Positions 50,789 to 58,182 of a DNA stretch of 64,000 bases are shown here, piece after piece. The stretch's first letter is position 1. Each line of letters starts with the position of its first letter. The notes beneath the pieces are model-generated. The model had not been told where the DNA came from. It saw only the letters and a list, made by a program, of their open reading frames with translations, and did not search any database. Made by a program: the position numbers and the translations under genes. This DNA is from Bacteroidota bacterium. GTDB taxonomy: Bacteria; Bacteroidota; Bacteroidia; Chitinophagales; LD1. Location of the stretch: positions 91,492 through 155,491 of the forward strand of contig CANJZE010000007.1 of the NCBI GenBank assembly GCA_947479455.1, given 5' to 3'.

Positions 50789-51868
50789 TTACAAAAACGG
50801 TGTCTTCACTACTACGGCTTTCACCAACTGATTTCTTATCTCCACAAAAATTTCGGATCCGATAGCACTGAATTCGGTTTTTACGTAAGCTAAACCTATA
50901 GCTTTATTGAGCGATGGTGATTGGGTGCCTGATGTTACCTCTCCAATTTCATTACCTGCGGCATCTTTAATTTTAAAATGCTGTCGCGGTATTTTTCCTT
51001 TCTCTGGGATTTCGAAACCAACTAATTTTTTCGTTGGACCGTTGTCTTTAATGGCTTTGTGGTAATCGCTTTTGATAAAGCTTTTCGTGAATTTGGTAAT
51101 CCAGCCGAGCCCTGCTTCAATAGGCGAAGTAGTATCATCTATATCGTGACCGTAAAGACAAAATGCTTTTTCTAAACGTAGGGTATCGCGACAGCCGAGC
51201 CCAGTAGGCACAATTTCGAATTCTTTTCCGGCTTCGAAAATGGCATCCCACATTTTTCGCGCGTCTTTATTCCAAACATAAATTTCGAAACCACCGGCAC
51301 CGGTGTAACCCGTGTTCGAAATAATTACATCATCAATACCCGCCATGGTTCCTGCTGCAAATGCGTAATAAGGAATGCTACTTAATTCAATGGAAGTAAG
51401 TTTCTGCAAAGTCTTAATGGAGTTGGGTCCTTGCACGGCAAGTAGACTCAATTCATCGCTCATGTTGGTCATTTCTACACCAAAAGTGTTGTGCTTCGAA
51501 ATCCAGTTCCAGTCCTTTTCAATGTTCGAAGCATTTACCACTAAATAATATTCAGTGGCGTTCCAGCGGTAAACGAGGAGGTCATCTACAATTCCGCCTT
51601 CGTTATTCGGTAGGCAGGAATACTGAATTTTTCCATCGGTCAGTTTCGAAGCATCGTTGGTGGTAACCATTTGAATTAAATCGAGTGCCTTTTCGCCTTT
51701 GAGCATAAACTCGCCCATGTGGCTTACATCAAACACGCCTACACTCTTGCGCACCGCTTTGTGCTCATCGTTAATGCCGCTGTAAACTATAGGCATATTA
51801 TAGCCGGCAAACTCCGCCATCTTGGCTCCGAGCGAAATGTGTAATTGGGTAAGAGCGGTTTCTTTCAT
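50789..51868 (-). CDS. gcvT: Aminomethyltransferase (glycine cleavage T protein)
   Basis: The 359-residue T protein of the glycine cleavage system, which moves the aminomethyl carbon from the H protein to tetrahydrofolate. Conserved segments: [44 protein letters not shown] and [20 protein letters not shown]. The other subunits (gcvH, gcvP) are not in the window. With kbl it gives glycine-centred one-carbon metabolism, though the two genes are far apart. Confidence 0.96.
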   Translation of the reverse strand: MKETALTQLHISLGAKMAEFAGYNMPIVYSGINDEHKAVRKSVGVFDVSHMGEFMLKGEKALDLIQMVTTNDASKLTDGKIQYSCLPNNEGGIVDDLLVYRWNATEYYLVVNASNIEKDWNWISKHNTFGVEMTNMSDELSLLAVQGPNSIKTLQKLTSIELSSIPYYAFAAGTMAGIDDVIISNTGYTGAGGFEIYVWNKDARKMWDAIFEAGKEFEIVPTGLGCRDTLRLEKAFCLYGHDIDDTTSPIEAGLGWITKFTKSFIKSDYHKAIKDNGPTKKLVGFEIPEKGKIPRQHFKIKDAAGNEIGEVTSGTQSPSLNKAIGLAYVKTEFSAIGSEIFVEIRNQLVKAVVVKTPFL

Positions 51869-51946
51869 TGGAGAGGATTAAAATACAGAAGCGCGAATGT
51901 AATGGAGAAAGGGAAATTGTGAAGTGCGCTAGCATGCATTTTTTAG

Positions 51947-52654
51947 CTAATCCAAACATGTTGCAATTATTTCGCCCGTTAAAATTTCGGGTGTAATAAA
52001 CTGTTCTAATTGCTTTTGAAACTCTTTAGCAGGTAACCATTCACGTAAGACCAACTTCATGGATTCGTATTTGATGTAATTGCATTGATAGTTGCCAAGC
52101 AAATCGAGTATTTCCAAGCACTTGACGGTATCGTAGAGTAACGGTCGATTAAACTCGAAACAAATAAATTTGATTGGGGTTTTTAAGCTAAGCAGCACTT
52201 CAGACTCGTACCCCTCTACATCAATTTTGCAAAATTTTGGAAGGCCAAACGTTGCGCATAAACTTTCTAAAGTAGTTACCGAAATTTTTTCGGTTTTGTT
52301 CCAATGCAGTTTTGAAATGTTTGAATAAGCCGATACAAATTCTTTAGAAAAAGTAGAGCACTCATCAGTTTCATCACAAATCATTAGCTCATCTTCTCTT
52401 TCACCACTACCCACTGCGCAATGCAAAACATCTACTTGTTTACAATTGCCATATTTTTTTTGCAGTGCATTAAAGCAACTGCGTTGCGGCTCCACACTAA
52501 TCACTTTTGCACCAAGTTTTAAAAAACAGTCTGTTCTTTCCCCTTTGTTAGCACCTAGGTCAAAACACAAATCGCCTTCGCTGATAAATTTCCTGTAGAA
52601 ATTGATCATGTCTCTTTGCTTTCGTATGTTTCTTAAAAATTTAGGAACAAACAT
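51947..52654 (-). CDS. FkbM family methyltransferase
   Basis: A 235-residue SAM-dependent methyltransferase of the FkbM family: motif I in CFDLGANKGERTD, acidic strand end in VISVEPQ, and CKIDVEGYE near the C-terminal half. FkbM enzymes O-methylate sugars, lipids or natural products; specificity cannot be read from sequence. It stands between gcvT and the divergent lpxD, and might act on surface polysaccharide, by position only. Confidence 0.88.
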   Translation of the reverse strand: MFVPKFLRNIRKQRDMINFYRKFISEGDLCFDLGANKGERTDCFLKLGAKVISVEPQRSCFNALQKKYGNCKQVDVLHCAVGSGEREDELMICDETDECSTFSKEFVSAYSNISKLHWNKTEKISVTTLESLCATFGLPKFCKIDVEGYESEVLLSLKTPIKFICFEFNRPLLYDTVKCLEILDLLGNYQCNYIKYESMKLVLREWLPAKEFQKQLEQFITPEILTGEIIATCLD

Positions 52655-52748
52655 TTTATTAAGATGATGCTCAAATGAAGCAAATATTTGCAGGTGTTAC
52701 ATGAACTGCGGCTTAACCTCGGTAATCGTCAATTTCTATATTCACCCA

Positions 52749-53723
52749 ATGAAATTCAAGCAACCTATACCCGTTACCCAAATTGCGGCATGGACCAATT
52801 CTGAAATTATTGGCGATACCAACGCCATGGTTACTGGGCTCAATGAAATTCATAACGTAGAAGAGGGCGATATTACTTTTGTTGACCACGAAAAGTATTA
52901 CGGTTTTACACTCAACAGCAAAGCATCGTTTATAATTATTAATACGAGAGAAGTGGCTGTCTTTTTTCCTTCTCCTTTAGGAGAAGGTGCCCGAAGGGCG
53001 GATGAGGTAACGCTGCTCTACAACACCAACCCGTTTGAAGCCTACAATTTTCTCGCAGAAAAATTTAAACCGGAATTAAGAACCGATAAAAATATTGCTC
53101 CTACTGCTGTAATTGGCGAAGGGACTTTCATTTATCCAAGCACGGTCATTGGCGAGCAAGTGAAAATTGGAAAGCACTGCATCATTCACCCAAACGTTAC
53201 CATTTATGCTTACTGCGAAATTGGCGACAACGTTATTATTCATGCCAACAGCACCATCGGCAGCGATGCGTTTTACTACAAACGGCAGCACGGGCACTAT
53301 GATAAAATGCATAGTGCTGGTAAAGTAGTGCTCGAGGATAACGTGGAGGTTGGCGCTGGTTGCACGATAGATGCAGGCGTAAGCAGCGATACCACCATTG
53401 GCAAGGGAACCAAACTAGATTCGCAAGTGCACATCGGTCACGATGTAAAAGTAGGAGAAGATTGCATTCTTGCTGCGCAGGTGGGCATTGCGGGCAATAC
53501 AAAAATTGGCAACCGCGTTACGCTCTACGGCAAAGTAGCGGTCAATAAAAACATTGAAATAGGTGACGATGCCACTGTAATGGCCATGAGTGCTGTACCT
53601 TCTTCCATCGAAGGTGGAAAAACATATATCGGTTATCCTGTGGTAGAAGCGCGTGCTTTTGCAAGGCAGGTGGCTATGATTAAAAAGCTGCCCGAGCTTT
53701 GGGAGAAGTTGAAGAATTTGTAA
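52749..53723 (+). CDS. lpxD: UDP-3-O-acylglucosamine N-acyltransferase with in-frame repeat insertion
   Basis: LpxD adds the N-linked 3-hydroxyacyl chain in lipid A synthesis. The 324-residue protein has the N-terminal uridine-binding domain (residues 1-100), the left-handed beta-helix of hexapeptide repeats (TVIGEQVKIGKHC, VVLEDNVEVGAGCTIDAG) with catalytic H231 (QVHIGHDV), and a C-terminal helix. Residues 74-87 (PSPLGEGARRADE) correspond to a palindromic repeat inserted in frame in a surface loop of the N-terminal domain. ATG 52749 is used; the open frame from 52701 adds a non-homologous leader. Bacteroidota often encode more than one LpxD-like enzyme. Confidence 0.93.
   Translation: MKFKQPIPVTQIAAWTNSEIIGDTNAMVTGLNEIHNVEEGDITFVDHEKYYGFTLNSKASFIIINTREVAVFFPSPLGEGARRADEVTLLYNTNPFEAYNFLAEKFKPELRTDKNIAPTAVIGEGTFIYPSTVIGEQVKIGKHCIIHPNVTIYAYCEIGDNVIIHANSTIGSDAFYYKRQHGHYDKMHSAGKVVLEDNVEVGAGCTIDAGVSSDTTIGKGTKLDSQVHIGHDVKVGEDCILAAQVGIAGNTKIGNRVTLYGKVAVNKNIEIGDDATVMAMSAVPSSIEGGKTYIGYPVVEARAFARQVAMIKKLPELWEKLKNL
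52968..53007. repeat. REP-like double hairpin inside lpxD
   Basis: CCTTCTCCT (52968-52976) pairs with AGGAGAAGG (52979-52987), and GCCC (52989-52992) with GGGC (52996-52999), then GGATGAGG. The 40-bp unit is read in frame within lpxD. Confidence 0.8.
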
Positions 53724-53755
53724 AAGCGATTTATCTTTACCACAAAGAATTACAC

Positions 53756-53992
53756 ATGGACTTAATTTCAAAATACGACTTGATTGAAAAGATTGTGCAT
53801 ACAGATAATGAAGTGCTGCTTCATCAGGTGAAACATTTGCTGGACGAAGGAGAAGCAGAATCTTGGGAAGATTTAGACCCAGCACTTAAAGCATCTATAG
53901 AAAAAGGAATTGAACAGTCAGATAGAGGTGAAGGCACACCGCATGAAAAAGTGATGAAGGAATTACGAAAGAAATATTCTTCCAAAAAATGA
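53756..53992 (+). CDS. Antitoxin of a ParE-type pair
   Basis: A 78-residue helical protein (MDLISKYDLIEKIVHTDNEV) with a conserved-looking middle (LLDEGEAESWEDLDPALKAS) and basic C-terminus. It overlaps the next gene by 4 bp (ATGA) and has the size and order of a type II antitoxin. The frame is open from 53699 inside lpxD, but ATG 53756 starts the family-like part. DNA-binding fold not identified. Confidence 0.8.
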   Translation: MDLISKYDLIEKIVHTDNEVLLHQVKHLLDEGEAESWEDLDPALKASIEKGIEQSDRGEGTPHEKVMKELRKKYSSKK

Positions 53993-54279
53993 AAGTTATT
54001 TGGACAGAAAGGGCAAAGGAAACTTTCTATCAAAATATGTCTTATCTCGAAGAGGAATGGACTGAATCTGTTATTGAAAATTTTATAGAGAAGACAGACG
54101 AATCTATTCTTGTTATTTCTAGCCACCCTCTGTTATTTCCTCTTGTAAGCAAGAAAAAACGAGTTCACAAATGTTTAGTGGTAAAACAGGTTTCCCTCTT
54201 TTATAGAATAATAGGAGATGAAATATATCTGGTGACCTTCTGGAATAATTTTCAGAATCCGAAAAAACTAAAACTGTAA
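53989..54279 (+). CDS. RelE/ParE-type toxin
   Basis: A 96-residue toxin of the RelE/ParE superfamily: WTERAKETFYQNMSYLEEEW at the start, and the typical end strand pair FYRIIGDEIYLVTFWNNFQNP. Members of this superfamily either cleave mRNA on the ribosome or poison gyrase; the pattern is nearer ParE. Its stop overlaps the tag start by one base, so toxin, antitoxin and tag may be cotranscribed. Confidence 0.87.
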   Translation: MKVIWTERAKETFYQNMSYLEEEWTESVIENFIEKTDESILVISSHPLLFPLVSKKKRVHKCLVVKQVSLFYRIIGDEIYLVTFWNNFQNPKKLKL

Positions 54280-54929
54280 TGGCAGCAAAAAAATCCGCAA
54301 TCAAAAAACCTAAACCTGTTGTTCAAAAATACACCGGACCCACCGATGGCAAAACCCGCTGCCGCTGGTGTTTGGGCGATGCTATCTATGTAACCTATCA
54401 CGATGCAGAATGGGGCACACCGGTGCATGACGATAAACTGCTTTTCGAATTTCTCGTGCTCGAAAGTTTTCAGGCGGGCTTAAGTTGGCTCACTATTTTA
54501 AAGAAGCGCGAAAATTTTAAAAAAGCATTTTCAAATTTCGATGTAAAGAAAGTGGCGAAGTATGATGAGAAAAAATACGAAGCACTGATGCAGGATGCGG
54601 GCATTATCCGCAATCAATTAAAAATTCGTGCCGCCATCAACAACGCGCAGCGGTTTATGGAAATTCAAAAAGAGTTCGGCTCGTTCGATAAATATGTTTG
54701 GAGTTTTGTAGGCGGCAAACCCAAAATCAATTCCCTCAAAACCCTTCGCGATATTCAACCGCGAACCGAAATTTCTGATGCCATGAGTAAAGACATGGGC
54801 AAGCGCGGGTTTAAATTCCGCGGCTCAACTATTTGCTATGCTTTTATGCAAGCGGTTGGAATGGTAGATGACCATTTAGATAATTGCTGGAGAAAAAGCA
54901 AAGCCCCCAAACCCCCTAAGGGGGCTTGA
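54279..54929 (+). CDS. tag: DNA-3-methyladenine glycosylase I
   Basis: A 216-residue HhH-type glycosylase that removes 3-methyladenine from DNA. Zn-ligands and active-site segments are present: CRWCLGDAIYVTYHDAEWG, SFQAGLSWLTILKKRE, GIIRNQLKIRAAINNA and the C-terminal VDDHLDNCW. The N-terminal 20 residues are a lysine-rich extension. The last ten residues (KAPKPPKGA) come from a REP-like palindrome, so the native stop was probably displaced. The start overlaps the toxin stop by one base. Confidence 0.93.
   Translation: MAAKKSAIKKPKPVVQKYTGPTDGKTRCRWCLGDAIYVTYHDAEWGTPVHDDKLLFEFLVLESFQAGLSWLTILKKRENFKKAFSNFDVKKVAKYDEKKYEALMQDAGIIRNQLKIRAAINNAQRFMEIQKEFGSFDKYVWSFVGGKPKINSLKTLRDIQPRTEISDAMSKDMGKRGFKFRGSTICYAFMQAVGMVDDHLDNCWRKSKAPKPPKGA
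54901..54927. repeat. REP-like palindrome forming the tag 3' end
   Basis: AAGCCCCC (54901-54908) pairs with GGGGGCTT (54920-54927), with an inner CCCCC/GGGGG alternative. It encodes the last residues of Tag and ends at its stop codon. Confidence 0.78.
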
Positions 54930-55018
54930 TTACAAAACAGCCAACATCATCAATCAACTAGCTTTTTTGGGGAGAAGAAAGAAGCCCTTTCCGTTTTCTA
55001 ACATGCTGATTCATCTTT

Positions 55019-55026
55019 TATATTCG
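55019..55026 (+). promoter_or_regulatory. Candidate -7 box of the glycyl-tRNA synthetase gene
   Basis: TATATTCG, five bases before the ATG at 55032, predicting an almost leaderless transcript. Confidence 0.48.
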
Positions 55027-55031
55027 CGCCC

Positions 55032-56573
55032 ATGAGTAAAGAGAATACGCAAAACTTATTTCAGGAAATTATTTCGCACTGTAAGGAATACGGTTTCGTT
55101 TTTCCATCGAGTGAAATTTATGATGGCTTAAGCGCGGTATATGATTATGGCCCATACGGTGTAGAACTGAAAAAAAATATTCAGGAATACTGGTGGAAAG
55201 CCATGACACAACTGCACGAAAATATTGTGGGTATTGATGCAGCAATTTTCATGCATCCCAAAACATGGAAAGCCAGTGGGCACATAGATGCGTTTATGGA
55301 TCCGTTGATTGATAACAAAGATTCGAAAAGAAGATACCGTGCCGATGTGTTGATTGAAGATGCGCTGGCAAAAATTGAAGACAAGATTGAAAAGGAAGCA
55401 GAGAAAGCGCAGAAGAAATTTGGTGATGCTTTTGACAAAGAAAAATTTTTAGCAACCAACCCGAATGTAATTCGCAGCAAAGAAAAGCTGACTGCTTTTG
55501 AAACGCGTTTCAAAAAAGCATTGGAGGATAACAACCTGGAAGAGCTAAAACAAATCATTGTTGATTTAGAAATTGCCTGCGAAATGTCGGGAAGCAAAAA
55601 CTGGACAGAGGTTCGCCAGTTTAATTTAATGTTCAGCACCGAAGTGGGTTCACTGGCAGAGGACAGTTCAACTATTTATCTGCGCCCCGAAACAGCACAG
55701 GGAATTTTTGTGAACTTTTTGCAGGTGCAAAAAACTTCGCGCAAAAAAATTCCGTTTGGTATAGCGCAGGTAGGTAAAGCATTCAGAAATGAAATTGTGG
55801 CGCGGCAATTTATTTTTCGCACGCGCGAGTTTGAGCAAATGGAAATGCAATATTTTGTGCGCCCCGGCACGCAAAAAGATTGGTACGATACCTGGAAAGA
55901 AGCGCGCATGAAATGGCATCGCTCACTGGGTTTTGCGCAGGAGAGTTTGAAATTTTTTGACCACATAAAACTGGCGCACTATGCCGATGCTGCCGTGGAC
56001 ATTCAATTTAATTTTCCGTTTGGCTTTAAAGAAATTGAAGGCATACACAGCCGCACCGATTTCGATTTGAAAAATCATCAGGAACTATCGGGAAAGAAGT
56101 TGCAATACTTCGACCCCGAAACCAACGAGAGTTACATTCCTTATGTAGTAGAAACTTCGGTGGGTTTGAACCGCACCATTTTGGCGGTGCTATGCAATGC
56201 TTATAAAAATGAAAAGCTCGAAGATGGCAGTGAGCGCGTAGTGCTTTCTATTCCGCCATTTTTAGCACCTGTTCAAATTGCTGTTTTTCCATTGATGAAA
56301 AAAGACGGGCTTGGCGAAAAAGCGTATGAAGTGTTTAACTCGCTCAGGTGGGATTTCAAATGTTTTTACGAGGAGAAAGACAATATAGGCAAACGTTACC
56401 GCAGACAGGATGCGCTCGGCACACCGTATTGCATTACCATTGACCACCAGACTTTAGAAGATAACACGGTTACCATTCGCGAACGCGATACCATGCAACA
56501 GGAAAGAATTTCAATTGAGAAGTTGAAAGAGGTGGTGAGTGAGAAGGTGGATTGGAGAAAGGGGCTTCGCTAG
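55032..56573 (+). CDS. glyS: Glycyl-tRNA synthetase (dimeric type)
   Basis: A 513-residue class II synthetase of the alpha-2 (eukaryote/Bacteroidota-like) type that charges tRNA-Gly in a single chain. Class motifs: SSEIYDGLSAVYDYGPYG at the start, motif 2 around FRNEIVARQFIFRTREFEQ and motif 3 GLNRTILAVL. The C-terminal anticodon-binding domain (APVQIAVFPLMKKDG onward) is present. An internal helical insert (residues 115-175) carries many Lys and Glu. It differs from the alpha2-beta2 GlyQ/GlyS type. Confidence 0.96.
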   Translation: MSKENTQNLFQEIISHCKEYGFVFPSSEIYDGLSAVYDYGPYGVELKKNIQEYWWKAMTQLHENIVGIDAAIFMHPKTWKASGHIDAFMDPLIDNKDSKRRYRADVLIEDALAKIEDKIEKEAEKAQKKFGDAFDKEKFLATNPNVIRSKEKLTAFETRFKKALEDNNLEELKQIIVDLEIACEMSGSKNWTEVRQFNLMFSTEVGSLAEDSSTIYLRPETAQGIFVNFLQVQKTSRKKIPFGIAQVGKAFRNEIVARQFIFRTREFEQMEMQYFVRPGTQKDWYDTWKEARMKWHRSLGFAQESLKFFDHIKLAHYADAAVDIQFNFPFGFKEIEGIHSRTDFDLKNHQELSGKKLQYFDPETNESYIPYVVETSVGLNRTILAVLCNAYKNEKLEDGSERVVLSIPPFLAPVQIAVFPLMKKDGLGEKAYEVFNSLRWDFKCFYEEKDNIGKRYRRQDALGTPYCITIDHQTLEDNTVTIRERDTMQQERISIEKLKEVVSEKVDWRKGLR

Positions 56574-56691
56574 AAAGCTTTCGATAATCAAAGCTTCGTT
56601 ATTCTGCAATCGTTCATCGTTGTTCGCAGATTTGATTTTTGATTTGCGATTGAAGATTAACGATTTCAGATGGAATACAAACGAGAAGAAA

Positions 56692-56976
56692 TCACGCCAA
56701 CCGCTTACCCCAAATAAACCGACACACTTCAAATTTGTTTTCAGAAATTCTGAAAGCAATTATCCAATCGTTATAAGCATAACAGCGGTAATTGAATTTT
56801 GCGAGCGAAGGATGTTTGCAAACAGCAAACTTTGCTTTTGATTTAGCGAGTGCGTTAATTTTTGCATCTAATTTGTCGAACCATCGCGCACCGCTTCCCG
56901 CTGTGTTTTCTTTTTCGACCCAATCTATAACGCCATCAATAATTTTAGATGCACGTGGTTTATAAATGACTTCCAT
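56692..56976 (-). CDS. RelE/ParE-type toxin
   Basis: A 94-residue protein with the RelE/ParE-superfamily layout: MEVIYKPRASKIIDGVIDWV, a helical hairpin, then a sheet region (FNYRCYAYNDWIIAFRIS, FEVCRFIWG). It starts within the antitoxin gene (17-bp overlap). It may be a plasmid-stabilisation type toxin. The pair is oriented opposite to glyS and converges on it; the 118 bp between them hold no clear terminator. Confidence 0.78.
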   Translation of the reverse strand: MEVIYKPRASKIIDGVIDWVEKENTAGSGARWFDKLDAKINALAKSKAKFAVCKHPSLAKFNYRCYAYNDWIIAFRISENKFEVCRFIWGKRLA

Positions 56977-57226
56977 TCTTGTGCCCGGTAGATTTAGAAA
57001 AACGTTTTTTGATTCGTGCTTTCATTTCTGCCGAGGTATATCCGCCAACCCCATCATCCTTCGCCAACCAGTCTTCTAATTGTTCTTTCGAAACTTTTGG
57101 TCCGGGCAAACCCATTTCTTCATCGGTTAACTCGCGAAACGGTTTGGCGTCAATGCCCATTTCTTTGGCTACTCGCACCAGCAAATCAATTTTTTTAGGC
57201 GAAGAAGTAAGTGTGATTGTTTTCAT
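56960..57226 (-). CDS. Antitoxin partner of the 56.7-kb toxin
   Basis: An 88-residue protein with an N-terminal beta-strand segment (MKTITLTSSPKKIDLLVRVA), a ModE/ParD-like helical centre (FRELTDEEMGLPGPK) and a lysine-rich C-terminus. The size, 17-bp overlap and gene order mark an antitoxin. A similar LTDEE and KEQLEDWL pattern is common in Bacteroidota antitoxins paired with RelE-like toxins. Confidence 0.78.
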   Translation of the reverse strand: MKTITLTSSPKKIDLLVRVAKEMGIDAKPFRELTDEEMGLPGPKVSKEQLEDWLAKDDGVGGYTSAEMKARIKKRFSKSTGHKNGSHL

Positions 57227-57294
57227 GTTTCAAAGATAATGTTGTGTTTTAAATTTTTTGTAGTGTGAGTCCGCATACTTTACAAAATCGCGAA

Positions 57295-58029
57295 TCATTC
57301 TCCCCTCTGCACCTTCCCAAGACCTTCCGTATTCAACTCTTTTACTTCGCCATTACCTTTGTAGTAAACATTGCCAATAGCCGATGAACGAATAAAAAAA
57401 GCACTGTCGGCATAAATTTCGGCATTGCCTACCGCAGTGTTGTGCAGCATAATTGTTTGTGTTTTCAAGCCGTAAGCATTGAGCGTGCCCACGCTTTTGT
57501 TATTAATGCGCGCTTCGGTTACGTTGCCTTGTAAATTTGTAACACCAACCGAGTTAAGGTTTGCGCGCAAAAATTTTGCATCAATATCTACATCAACTTT
57601 ACCAACCGATTCAGAATTTATTTCCAGCGAATCAAGTTTCAGTTTACCTTGAGTAGTTAAACTGCCTACCGATTTATAATTCAACTCGCTAATGTTTTTC
57701 AAATTGATAAATACCTTCAGCTTTTTCGATTTGCGAATAGAAACATTGTCTTCGGTTTCTACTACCAGTTCATCGCCATCGTTTCGCACCAGCATAAACT
57801 CTTGCAAATTTTCATCGGCTTCTACTTTTACAAACTCCGGTCCGCCATCCTGACTAAGTTCCACCGGAAAAATTCCTTCAATAGAAATTTTGCTGAACGA
57901 AGTAACGGGGCGGTCTTTTATTATCACATGTCCATTACCACGTTTACTGTTGCATCCATTACATGCCGATATAGAAACCAGGGTGACAATAACTGCGAAA
58001 ACTATAATGGCGTTTACTATTTTTTGCAT
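57295..58029 (-). CDS. GIN-domain (DUF2807) lipoprotein
   Basis: A 244-residue lipoprotein (lipobox VSISAC) with a DUF2807/GIN domain, a right-handed beta-helix built of repeated short strands (KISIEGIFPVELSQ, ELNYKSVGSLTTQGKLKLD, INNKSVGTLNAYG, HNTAVGNAEIYAD). The Ser-Val/Ala-Gly turns repeat five times. The family is often called putative auto-transporter adhesin head; real role unknown. It stands alone with the polA gene divergent. Confidence 0.88.
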   Translation of the reverse strand: MQKIVNAIIVFAVIVTLVSISACNGCNSKRGNGHVIIKDRPVTSFSKISIEGIFPVELSQDGGPEFVKVEADENLQEFMLVRNDGDELVVETEDNVSIRKSKKLKVFINLKNISELNYKSVGSLTTQGKLKLDSLEINSESVGKVDVDIDAKFLRANLNSVGVTNLQGNVTEARINNKSVGTLNAYGLKTQTIMLHNTAVGNAEIYADSAFFIRSSAIGNVYYKGNGEVKELNTEGLGKVQRGE

Positions 58030-58155
58030 AATGATTTGTTTTTGCCGTGCTAAAATAAGATTGAAAATTTTTAGACTGATAAAAAATGCACACTGTCAAG
58101 TGACCGCTAAACTCCGGCAACTTGCCTATTACCAAGAACCCTATTTTGATTTTTT

Positions 58156-58163
58156 TACTTTCG
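58156..58163 (+). promoter_or_regulatory. Candidate -7 box of polA
   Basis: TACTTTCG, one base from the TAnnTTTG consensus, 19 bases before the ATG at 58183. Confidence 0.42.
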
Positions 58164-58182
58164 ACTTCCACTAAAAATTTTT

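Noticed and set aside
50696..50893. Plus-strand open frame after apaG
   Set aside because: It is made of the 91-bp repeat element and the antisense of gcvT.
56539..56841. Plus-strand open frame between glyS and the toxin gene
   Set aside because: It runs across the end of glyS and is antisense to the RelE-like toxin; no family pattern.
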